Shown one piece after another: positions 1 through 6,029 of a DNA stretch of 6,601 nucleotides. The stretch's first letter is position 1. Each line of letters opens with the position of its first letter. The stretch covers positions 1 through 6,601 of the forward strand of contig JAMOPB010000449.1 of the NCBI GenBank assembly GCA_027064945.1, given 5' to 3'. Below the pieces are notes generated by a model. It searched no databases. It had not been told where the DNA came from and worked only from the letters and a program-made list of their open reading frames with translations. This stretch comes from Candidatus Cloacimonadota bacterium. Lineage in GTDB: Bacteria > Cloacimonadota > Cloacimonadia > Cloacimonadales > TCS61. A program made the translations under genes and the position numbers.

Positions 1-655
1 GAATACTTGCTTGAATCAAACTTATCGTTTTATCATCCAATTTTACAGGAAGAGTATTTATTCTCCAACCGCCATATCCAATCCATATAATCAATATAAA
101 CAAACTAAATATAATTGATTTTTTTATTTTGAAAAACGCCATAAACAACGAATAGTTTAGAAGCAACACAAACAAAGAAACAATAAAAACTCCACCAATA
201 TCAGCTAATTGAATCAGCCAATCGTATTCTGCCATAGAATATCCCAAATTAAACCAAGGGAAACGTAATTCTCCATAATTTTGCAGATATTCAAAAAGCA
301 TCCAAAAAACGATTATTGCTAAATTTGTAAGTTCAGGTTTATACTTCGCAACAATGTTTACTGCACCAAAATAAATTATGAAATAAAATCCGAATAGAAT
401 AAATAATCCTAAAAATCCGCCAACTGTTACAAGTGAAATCCAATAAAGACTAACAAGGGTATAACTAGTGCTAAAAATCAGCGAACCAATTATGTTTTTT
501 TTAGGTCCGATTTTTTTTTCAAATAAGAAGAATATAGGAATAAATGCAAAAAAAGCTAAAAACCCCAGATGCAAAGGCAAGCGGCTTAAAGCTAAAAGCA
601 CTCCTGAAATCATTGGTAAATAAATGTGTTTTTCTATTTCAATTTTCTTTATCAT
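1..655 (-). CDS. lnt: Apolipoprotein N-acyltransferase, N-terminal 218 residues (runs off left edge)
   Basis: Inner-membrane enzyme that transfers an acyl chain from a phospholipid to the N-terminal cysteine of diacylated lipoproteins, the last step of lipoprotein maturation in diderms. The frame is open from an ATG at 655 to the left edge. It begins MIKKIEIEKHIYLPMISG and continues with about six hydrophobic segments (roughly residues 12-45 as a pair, 55-75, 78-98, 110-123, 153-173 and 180-197). Family-like stretches are LYWISLVTVGGFLGL (70-84), FPWFNLGYS (132-140) and, at 211-218, ISLIQASI, which matches the first strand of the carbon-nitrogen hydrolase domain. The catalytic Glu-Lys-Cys residues lie beyond the window, so activity cannot be judged. 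E. coli Lnt is about 512 residues, so a little over half is missing. The start overlaps the end of the lipoprotein gene by 17 bp and has no obvious Shine-Dalgarno, which suggests translational coupling. Confidence 0.9.
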   Translation of the reverse strand, partial: MIKKIEIEKHIYLPMISGVLLALSRLPLHLGFLAFFAFIPIFFLFEKKIGPKKNIIGSLIFSTSYTLVSLYWISLVTVGGFLGLFILFGFYFIIYFGAVNIVAKYKPELTNLAIIVFWMLFEYLQNYGELRFPWFNLGYSMAEYDWLIQLADIGGVFIVSLFVLLLNYSLFMAFFKIKKSIIFSLFILIIWIGYGGWRINTLPVKLDDKTISLIQASI

Positions 656-1463
656 ATTGTATTTTTATTACATCCAGCTCTTTATTTCTGATAACTATAA
701 TATTTCCATTCCGAACAAAACAATTATCAATTGGAAAAGTTGATATTTGGTATTTTTTGCCTGTTCTTAAATGTTTAATATAAAATTCTTCTACTTGGAA
801 TTTTTCATATTGATCAATAAAAATATTCCCGTTTATCTCTTCCAGCTCTTGCCCGAAACTGTTAAAGAGAAAAGTTTTATTCATTTTTATATCATAGATA
901 AAAAGTGTGTCCTTAAATTTTCCGATTTGCTGTGGTTTACTAAAAGTGAATTTCCCAAAACCCAAAGGTTCTTCATTAGAAAAATTTTCATAAATATAAA
1001 TTTCATTAGTTGCCGAATCGTAAATGTATATTTTCTCATCATTTGTCATTTGAAGCAAAACAGGATTTGCAAAAATGCTTAAATCTATCTGAGCAATAAA
1101 ACTACCTTCTTGATCATAACGATAGATTTTTTTTCGAAAACTATCCAATGCAAGCAGATCGCCGGCAGGACTTAATGCGATGTCGGAAAGTTGATTAAAT
1201 TGGTTTTGTCCAAAGCCTGAACGTCCTACAACATTAATCTTTTTCCCATTTTTGAAAATTTGGATTTCATTTCCATTTTTGGCATAAATTGTCCTTGTGA
1301 TGGGATCATAAAGAGCTTTCTCAATAGGAAAATTTACCGAAAGATGTTCAATAATATCAACTTTTTTCGGAATCAAATTTGTTCTCTTTTGCATTATTTG
1401 CGAGCACCCAAATAATACTAATAAAAGTGTAATTGTTAAAAAGAAACTCTTATTTTTTCCCAT
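639..1463 (-). CDS. Putative lipoprotein with an NHL/six-bladed propeller-like fold
   Basis: A 274-residue exported protein of unknown function. Residues 1-20 are a lipoprotein signal: a short basic start (MGKNK), a hydrophobic core and the lipobox LFGC with Cys20 as the lipidation site. Ser at +2 gives no inner-membrane retention signal by the E. coli rule. The rest is rich in short beta strands. Residues 80-117 (GRSGFGQNQFN, then a DIALSPAGDLLALDS stretch and KKIYRYDQEG) read like an NHL repeat, and weaker repeats of the pattern IYIYDS..NEIYIYEN follow at 145-160 and 186-203. This points to a beta-propeller, commonly a binding or scaffolding fold. No catalytic motif is visible. The gene starts 1 bp after the recJ stop without a clear Shine-Dalgarno, and its end overlaps lnt. 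The order suggests co-expression with the enzyme that would acylate it, but that link is inferred only. Confidence 0.88.
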   Translation of the reverse strand: MGKNKSFFLTITLLLVLFGCSQIMQKRTNLIPKKVDIIEHLSVNFPIEKALYDPITRTIYAKNGNEIQIFKNGKKINVVGRSGFGQNQFNQLSDIALSPAGDLLALDSFRKKIYRYDQEGSFIAQIDLSIFANPVLLQMTNDEKIYIYDSATNEIYIYENFSNEEPLGFGKFTFSKPQQIGKFKDTLFIYDIKMNKTFLFNSFGQELEEINGNIFIDQYEKFQVEEFYIKHLRTGKKYQISTFPIDNCFVRNGNIIVIRNKELDVIKIQYDKEN

Positions 1464-1464
1464 A

Positions 1465-3192
1465 TCAATTGTGCAAACGATTTATTCTTAAATCTTTTAA
1501 TTTGCCTTGGATAGTAGTTTTTCCCTGCCAAGTATTGAAATCTAAAGAATAAGCAATATCGATATTTGATCCTTTTTTTAGACTTGGAAGGTAATCTCCT
1601 AAGTTAAAACCAATCAAATCAAGATGACATCCGTCTTTGATTACTTTTATTTTCAAATGATTTTGTCCAACATTATATGGGAATCCTTCAACTGTAACAT
1701 TTTTAGTATAGAAAGTTGGTCGCATATTTCCGGGACCAAACGGCGCAAATTTATTTAACCAATCCAAAAGGTTATCATTGATATCAAAGAGTTCCAATTC
1801 CATATCTAATTTCAATGGTGGAATTAATTGTTCTTTTGTAATTTTTGCACCGATATATTTTGATAATTTATTTTCAAAAATATCCAAATATTCAGCAACA
1901 ATAGACAAGCCGGCAGCATATTTATGACCACCAAAAGTTTCCAAATAGTTTTCCACAGAACTAATTGCTTCAAAAAGATCAAAGCCATGAATACTTCTTC
2001 CGCTTCCGCTTCCAATTCCATCATGGAATGATATCATAATTGCCGGTCTGTAATATTTTTCTACCAGTTTTGAAGCGACAATACCAATCACACCCGGATG
2101 CCAATCATCCGAAGAGACAATCAAACAAGGTGTATTTTCCATATCTTTATATTTCTTTTCGATAATCTCACACGCTTCACGGAAAGTTTTCTGATCTTCT
2201 TGCTGACGTAAAGAATTCTCACGCTCTATAATTTCGGCTAATTCTTTGCTTCTACTACTTTCTACAGCAGTTAATAATTCCACTGCTCGCAAAGCACTTC
2301 CCATTCTACCTGCAGCATTAATTCTAGGAGCTAAGCTAAAAACTATATCTCCTGAATTAAGTTCTTTCTGAGAAAGCCCTGCGATATCTATCAAAGAATT
2401 TAATCCAATATTGTTTTTCTTTTCCAAGTGTTTTAAACCAATACTGGCAAAAGCTCGATTCTCATCGGTAAGTGGGACAATATCTGCAATTGTGCCCAAA
2501 GCAACTAAATCAATATATTTTTCCACCATCTCGTTACTATCATAACCAAAATGTCTATAAACAGCCATAAGCAATTTATAGGCAACACCAACTCCGGCCA
2601 GATCTTTATATGGATAACCACAATCCTTCACTTTCGGATTAATTATTGCCACAGCATTAGGTAATTCTTCTTTAGGATTATGGTGATCTGTAATAATGAT
2701 ATCCATACCTAAACTATTTGCATAATCTACTTCTTCGATTGCACTAATTCCACAATCCACACTAATAATTAATGAAGTGTTATTTTCTTTAATTGTATCG
2801 ATACTTGCGTTGGATAAGCCATAGCCATCGATCATTCTATGAGGAATATAGAAATCAACCAATGCTCCCACTTTTTGTAATCCAAGATATAAAAGCGCAG
2901 TTGATGTGGTTCCATCTACATCATAATCTCCAAAAATAGTAATACTTTCTTCATTTTTAATAGCTTGCTCGATACGATCTACAGCTTTTTGCATACCTGA
3001 GAAAAGAAATGGATCATTTACTGCAGAAAAATCCGGATTGAAAAAACTTCTAATTTTATCAATCTCAACCAGATTTTTTCGCACTAACATTTCTGCTATC
3101 ATGTCCGGGCATTTAATTTCATCAGCAATATAATTTTTTAGTTTCTTCTCTTCCTCAGTTAGTTCTGAAACTTTTTGCCATCTTTTCTGCAT
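1465..3192 (-). CDS. recJ: Single-stranded-DNA-specific exonuclease RecJ
   Basis: 5'-to-3' single-strand DNA exonuclease used in recombination, mismatch and base-excision repair, acting in the cytoplasm with divalent metal. The 575 residues are essentially the length of E. coli RecJ. The DHH phosphoesterase motifs are intact: FGDYDVDG (87-94; Asp89, Asp91, Asp93), SVDCGI (144-149; Asp146), TDHH (168-171), AGVGVAYKLL (199-208) and DLVALGTIADIVPL (228-241). RINAAGRMG (290-298) follows. The DHHA1 domain carries GSGSGRSIHGFDLFEAI (394-410) and FGGHKYAAGLSI (420-431). Residues from about 460 form the C-terminal OB-fold region, including FAPFGPGN (482-489). The ATG is preceded by AAAGG (3201-3205) at 8 nt spacing. 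The gene begins 53 bp after the 3' end of rnpB; that gap holds no stem followed by a T-tract. The TGA stop lies 1 bp before the lipoprotein start. No key residue is missing, so it should be functional. Confidence 0.97.
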   Translation of the reverse strand: MQKRWQKVSELTEEEKKLKNYIADEIKCPDMIAEMLVRKNLVEIDKIRSFFNPDFSAVNDPFLFSGMQKAVDRIEQAIKNEESITIFGDYDVDGTTSTALLYLGLQKVGALVDFYIPHRMIDGYGLSNASIDTIKENNTSLIISVDCGISAIEEVDYANSLGMDIIITDHHNPKEELPNAVAIINPKVKDCGYPYKDLAGVGVAYKLLMAVYRHFGYDSNEMVEKYIDLVALGTIADIVPLTDENRAFASIGLKHLEKKNNIGLNSLIDIAGLSQKELNSGDIVFSLAPRINAAGRMGSALRAVELLTAVESSRSKELAEIIERENSLRQQEDQKTFREACEIIEKKYKDMENTPCLIVSSDDWHPGVIGIVASKLVEKYYRPAIMISFHDGIGSGSGRSIHGFDLFEAISSVENYLETFGGHKYAAGLSIVAEYLDIFENKLSKYIGAKITKEQLIPPLKLDMELELFDINDNLLDWLNKFAPFGPGNMRPTFYTKNVTVEGFPYNVGQNHLKIKVIKDGCHLDLIGFNLGDYLPSLKKGSNIDIAYSLDFNTWQGKTTIQGKLKDLRINRLHN

Positions 3193-3245
3193 TTGTATAT
3201 CCTTTGGTTAATATTTTTTGGGGCAAACAATATTAGTAATATAGC

Positions 3246-3640
3246 GTCAAAGAAGATAATAAGCCGAATTCTGTAAGCTCAACTAATAATCGAGCCCAAT
3301 GTTTATTTATCTGGATCAGATATTGCTATTTTCATTTCATGAAAGCCGACTTGCGACCTGATTCAAGCTGCCTACCCGAAAGTTAACCGGAGCGAGCAAC
3401 TCCTACTTTCCTATTTGGCATTGCACCGGATAAGGCTTTCCTGGCATTCCACCTCACGGCAGAATCCGGTAGTCTCTTACACTACCATTTCACCCTTACC
3501 TCGAAGTTATTGCGAGGCGGTTTGTTTCTGTGGAGCTAGCTTCTTGTCACCAAGACTTCCCGTTAAGAAGTATCCTGCTCTACGGTGTTCGGACTTTCCT
3601 CTCACGCAAAAGCGCAAGCAAACATTTAATCTTCTTTGAC
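3246..3640 (-). ncRNA. rnpB: RNase P RNA, bacterial A-type
   Basis: Catalytic RNA of ribonuclease P, which removes the 5' leader of pre-tRNAs. It is about 395 nt (E. coli 377). P1 is a perfect 12-bp helix closing the molecule: GTCAAAGAAGAT (3640-3629) with ATCTTCTTTGAC (3257-3246). P2 is AATGTTT with AAACATT. The universal core is present: GAGGAAAGTCCGAACACC near the 5' end and ACAGAATTCGGCTTAT near the 3' end. Together these form P4, AAGUCCGAA (3596-3588) with UUCGGCUU (3268-3261), leaving the conserved bulged U. The GGTAAGGGTGAAA box is followed by a P12 hairpin (GGUAGU/ACUACC). GCCAAATAGG and CGGGTAGGCAGCTTGA match the conserved 3'-half segments. GAAAGU/ACUUUC and GGAG/CUCC stems enclose a GGUUA that may be the tRNA CCA-binding loop. 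Ends are set from P1. It lies 39 bp after the zinc-ribbon stop with no convincing promoter of its own, so processing from a longer transcript is likely. Confidence 0.97.
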
Positions 3641-3679
3641 TTAAATTTTTGTTATTTAATATTTTCTAATTTTATTTTT

Positions 3680-4384
3680 TTATTCGTGGAAAACTAACAT
3701 TCTACCACAATTTTCACAATTAATTATTTCATCGCCTTTTTGTAATTCAATCATGACTTGTGGGCGTAAAACATATCCGCAGCCACCACATTTATTACCA
3801 TTATTAAAAACTACTGCTTTTCTATTTCTATTTTTAATTAGAGCAGCATAACGTTTTACTAAAGCTCGAGGTAGATCTTTTGCTAAATTATTTCTCTGAT
3901 CTCTAAATTTCTTGATCTCTTTTTCAACTTCTTTAATTTCAAGATTTAAGCTATCTTCATTAGCTTTTAACTCGGCTTTTGCATTAGCTTGTATTTTTAA
4001 TTCTTCTTCTAATTGAGCTTTGATAGAACTTTCGTCTTCCATCAATTGTAAAATCACATCATCAATTAAAGAGTTTTGGCTTTCAAGATGAGCAACTTCA
4101 CTATTTAATGCTTTATATTCTTTGTTTGATTGAGCTGCTAAAAGTTGATTTTTGTATTTTGTGATCTGATCATTATTAGACTTAATTTCTAATTCTTTCA
4201 ATTTTTGATCTTTTCTGTTTTCTTCTAACCTTGTTTTCGTTTCACTTACTTGATTATCTGCATCTTCCACATCTTTTTTCAATCCGCTAAGACGTTTGGG
4301 AAGAGATTCAGTGAGAACTAGTTTTTCTGCTATTACATCATCAAGCTTCTGCATTTCAACCAGTATTGGGATATGATTATTCAT
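3680..4384 (-). CDS. Coiled-coil protein with C-terminal C4 zinc ribbon (COG1579/DUF164 family)
   Basis: A 234-residue cytoplasmic protein. Residues from about 10 to 170 are charged heptad-rich helix, consistent with a long antiparallel coiled-coil hairpin, and include the family-typical SNKEYKALNSEV (86-97). The C-terminus carries four cysteines, CGGC (199-202) and CENC (223-226), spaced as a zinc ribbon. Known relatives are H. pylori HP0958 (an RpoN chaperone and flaA mRNA-binding protein) and Chlamydia CT398. In most bacteria the role is unknown, and nucleic-acid binding by the ribbon is plausible but not shown here. The ATG has a strong AAGGAG (4395-4390) at 5 nt spacing. The intrinsic terminator hairpin lies 44 bp upstream, between this gene and fapA, and rnpB follows 39 bp downstream. 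The position next to rnpB invites, but does not prove, a link to RNA metabolism. Confidence 0.9.
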   Translation of the reverse strand: MNNHIPILVEMQKLDDVIAEKLVLTESLPKRLSGLKKDVEDADNQVSETKTRLEENRKDQKLKELEIKSNNDQITKYKNQLLAAQSNKEYKALNSEVAHLESQNSLIDDVILQLMEDESSIKAQLEEELKIQANAKAELKANEDSLNLEIKEVEKEIKKFRDQRNNLAKDLPRALVKRYAALIKNRNRKAVVFNNGNKCGGCGYVLRPQVMIELQKGDEIINCENCGRMLVFHE

Positions 4385-4428
4385 AAAAACTCCTTATGCT
4401 AAATAATAAGAAAAAAATAGATCTGCAT

Positions 4429-4465
4429 AAAAAAAAAGCATTTATCCGACTATAGATAAATGCTT
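4429..4465 (-). terminator. Rho-independent terminator ahead of the zinc-ribbon gene
   Basis: On the minus strand AAGCATTTATC (4465-4455) and GATAAATGCTT (4446-4436) form a perfect 11-bp stem with an 8-nt loop, followed directly by a run of T (complement of the nine A at 4429-4437, two of which also pair in the stem base). The T-tract lies only on the minus-strand 3' side, so it stops transcription heading toward the zinc-ribbon gene. It may end the fapA transcript about 225 bp after that gene's stop, or act as an attenuator in the leader of the zinc-ribbon/rnpB unit. The stem is A/T-rich, so its strength is uncertain. Confidence 0.75.
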
Positions 4466-4468
4466 GTA

Positions 4469-4525
4469 TTAATCCCCGTTAGAGAAGCTATTTTTTTTCA
4501 CATGTTTATTTTTTTCTATTTTCAC
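4469..4525 (-). CDS. Possible 18-codon leader peptide
   Basis: A GTG-started frame preceded by AAGG (4537-4534) at 8 nt, reading MKIEKNKHVKKNSFSNGD before a TAA stop. Six of 18 residues are lysine. The stop lies 3 nt before the terminator stem, so a ribosome finishing here would cover the 5' arm of the hairpin. No homology is recognised, and an open frame this short is common by chance in AT-rich DNA. It is listed for its position rather than its content. Confidence 0.2.
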   Translation of the reverse strand: MKIEKNKHVKKNSFSNGD

Positions 4526-4582
4526 TATATTCACCTTACTTTTTTTGTTTGCAAGAAAAAAATTTCAAGTAACATTTGTCAA
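4524..4582 (-). promoter_or_regulatory. Candidate sigma70-type promoters for the zinc-ribbon/rnpB unit
   Basis: Two readings are possible on the minus strand. One uses a perfect TTGACA (4582-4577) with a poor -10, TTTTCT (4559-4554), at 17 bp; its transcript would include the short GTG ORF. The other uses TTGCAA (4554-4549) and a good -10, TATAGT (4529-4524), at 19 bp; its transcript would begin inside the GTG ORF. Both lie upstream of the terminator, which would make that terminator part of the leader. AT-rich DNA yields such matches easily. Confidence 0.25.
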
Positions 4583-4688
4583 CTCTGATTTAAAAAATAT
4601 TTTCCCCGAAACTAATAACAAAAAGAACATAACCATAATTGCTTGAATTAAATTATCCGAAAATAAACTTACGAAATTATATTTTCTC

Positions 4689-5846
4689 CTATCCTTCAAA
4701 AAAATAACCGTTATCTAATTTATTGATATCTATAGAGCTATTCCTTATCCTTAAAGATACTCCCTTATAAATATTTCCTTCAACCTTTATAGAATGACTA
4801 GTCATATTTTCAATACTATTAAGCAATTCTTGAAGATATCTTTTCTCCATATTTATTTTCTCATTATAGAGATTTTTCATTTCTTCTTCATTTGATTCGG
4901 AGGATATAGATTTTAATTGTTCAGAAAGTAAACGAATCTGTTCTTTCAAATATGGTGCTACAGCTATTTCAACATACGTATTCTCTTTATAATCATTCCC
5001 TAAAACGCCTACCTGAATTTTCTCTCCGCTAATTGTAAAACCACCTACAATTGAACTATCATTAACTCCAACGATTTCTTTTTCTGCCAACAGAGAACAA
5101 AATCTACATTTTTCAAAACTAATTCCTCCACTGGCTATAATCTTTGAATGATCTCCATTTAGGAATTTAACATCTCCATTTACATAAATTCCATCCATGC
5201 AATTTACAATATTCCCGTAAACTGTAAGATTTCCATTTACCATCAATTTAGCACCATTCACTTCTCCATTAACTATTAAATCTGTTTCAACAGTTAGTTG
5301 TTTATCTATAACTGAATCTAATATCATTTCAGATTGGATAGAAATAATTTTGTCTTCATCTATTATCGGAGTCCCGGCATTATCGGCTACAATTTCATTA
5401 TTCGCATTAATTTTGCAATTTTTCCCGCAATATCTTTCTGCATCAAATTTATAATCGTCTTGTTTAACTTCTTCACCAAAAATATTTTTCCCGACTATTG
5501 ATTTTTCGCTCAATTTATGTATTTTGGCTAAAATGCTGTTTTTAGTTACCAACTTAGGATTTTCCGGGTCAAAAAAAAGATCGAATTTCGGTTTTGGAAT
5601 AATAACAGAACCTTTGGCAAGAAGAAATGGTTCATTACGTCTTTTCACAACATTCTTTTCTTTATTCTCTTTTTGCGCATTTTCAAATCCAAAACGAATT
5701 CCGGAAGTGTTTAAAAATTCAATTACATCGTTTTCATCAACAATTGCTTTATCATCAAATATAGTCATCCAAGCTTCATTCTTATCAGCACTAATTTGCA
5801 ATTCCATATTTTCTTGTTCGTTTATTATTTTTCTTTTTTCTGCCAT
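4689..5846 (-). CDS. fapA: FapA-like DUF342 protein (polymer-forming beta-solenoid)
   Basis: A 385-residue cytoplasmic protein with the layout of the DUF342/FapA family. Residues about 14-55 are the N-terminal domain (ELQISADKNEAWMTI, then a GIRFGF turn). Residues 117-172 hold the characteristic IVGKNIFGEEV, YCGKNCKI, AGTPIIDEDKIISI series. Residues about 175-290 are a glycine- and valine-rich solenoid (LIVNGEVNGAKLMVNGNLTV, 190-209; GSIVGG-like turn at 264-269). Residues about 297-348 are a helical coiled coil, with a short beta tail. Many family members are longer, 450 residues or more. FapA is needed for flagellar assembly in Vibrio vulnificus, but homologues occur widely and the biochemical role is unclear; no flagellar gene is visible here. 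I place the start at ATG 5846, because AGGAG lies 5 nt upstream. A GTG at 5861 would add five residues but would put that ribosome site inside the gene. The next gene on this strand follows after a terminator. Confidence 0.85.
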   Translation of the reverse strand: MAEKRKIINEQENMELQISADKNEAWMTIFDDKAIVDENDVIEFLNTSGIRFGFENAQKENKEKNVVKRRNEPFLLAKGSVIIPKPKFDLFFDPENPKLVTKNSILAKIHKLSEKSIVGKNIFGEEVKQDDYKFDAERYCGKNCKINANNEIVADNAGTPIIDEDKIISIQSEMILDSVIDKQLTVETDLIVNGEVNGAKLMVNGNLTVYGNIVNCMDGIYVNGDVKFLNGDHSKIIASGGISFEKCRFCSLLAEKEIVGVNDSSIVGGFTISGEKIQVGVLGNDYKENTYVEIAVAPYLKEQIRLLSEQLKSISSESNEEEMKNLYNEKINMEKRYLQELLNSIENMTSHSIKVEGNIYKGVSLRIRNSSIDINKLDNGYFFEG

Positions 5847-5851
5847 TTTTA

Positions 5852-5856
5852 CTCCT
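5852..5856 (-). promoter_or_regulatory. Shine-Dalgarno that sets the fapA start
   Basis: AGGAG on the minus strand, 5 nt before ATG 5846. The upstream in-frame GTG at 5861 has no comparable site (AATTTTGT precedes it), so the ATG is preferred. Confidence 0.8.
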
Positions 5857-5859
5857 AAC

Positions 5860-5963
5860 ACAAAATTTCTATATTAGAAGTTATCAAGTCAACAATTTTC
5901 ATCTATGACAGTTTTAATTGATTATTTCTACTTTCCCAAAACACAATAAAATAAAAATTTTGT
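5860..5963. repeat. Imperfect 17-bp inverted repeat in the fapA/purA divergent spacer
   Basis: ACAAAATTTCTATATTA (5860-5876, plus strand) matches the reverse complement of 5947-5963 (ACAAAATTTTTATTTTA) at 15 of 17 positions, with 70 bp between the arms. One arm lies near the fapA start and the other just upstream of the purA -35 candidate. It could be a paired operator in a shared control region, or coincidence given the AT content. Confidence 0.3.
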
Positions 5964-5971
5964 ATCGATTA

Positions 5972-6002
5972 TTGACAATTTATACCCCTAATTTTTTATG
6001 CA
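5972..6002 (+). promoter_or_regulatory. Candidate purA promoter
   Basis: A perfect TTGACA (5972-5977) is followed at 19 bp by TATGCA (5997-6002), or at 17 bp by the weaker TTTATG (5995-6000). Transcription would begin near 6008, giving a leader of about 20 nt that carries the AAGGAG site at 6018-6023. No hairpin or purine-type riboswitch fits in so short a leader. Confidence 0.4.
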
Positions 6003-6029
6003 ATTCTAATAAATCATAAGGAGCAATAT

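Larger units (their letters stand above)
4466..4688. other. Spacer downstream of fapA, mostly non-coding
   Basis: Very AT-rich, with several A or T runs. No RNA gene family is recognisable. It contains weak promoter candidates, an 18-codon GTG-started ORF just before the terminator, and a 23-codon ATG ORF (4636-4565) with a hydrophobic start (MVMFFLLLVSGK) and no Shine-Dalgarno. The two small ORFs lie in the same frame, separated by one TGA. That frame is also open upstream into the last codons of fapA. This could be chance in AT-rich DNA or a remnant of coding sequence. Confidence 0.5.

Noticed and set aside
544..1082. Two plus-strand open frames (544-783 and 771-1082)
   Set aside because: Antisense to lnt and the lipoprotein gene, no ribosome sites and no recognisable protein features.
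1824..2024. Minus-strand 66-codon frame
   Set aside because: Lies out of frame inside recJ across the conserved DHHA1 motifs.
3193..3245. Terminator hairpin after rnpB
   Set aside because: Only a weak ATATT/AATAT pairing is present and no T-tract follows.
3415..3639. Plus-strand open frame of 74 codons
   Set aside because: It lies wholly within rnpB on the opposite strand; the RNA structure and core motifs explain the sequence.
4436..4500. Plus-strand terminator using the T8 run at 4491-4498
   Set aside because: Only a 4-bp stem with a 19-nt loop precedes that T run, and no plus-strand gene lies upstream.
4385..4560. A known riboswitch class (for example preQ1, fluoride or guanidine) ahead of the zinc-ribbon gene
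   Set aside because: I could not match any conserved aptamer core; only the hairpin and T-tract are supported.
5847..5861. Five-residue extension of FapA starting at GTG 5861
   Set aside because: It has no ribosome site of its own, and the AGGAG that serves ATG 5846 lies inside it.
5524..5877. Plus-strand open frame of 117 codons
   Set aside because: Antisense to the conserved N-terminal part of fapA, with low-complexity Phe/Ser-rich composition typical of a shadow frame.
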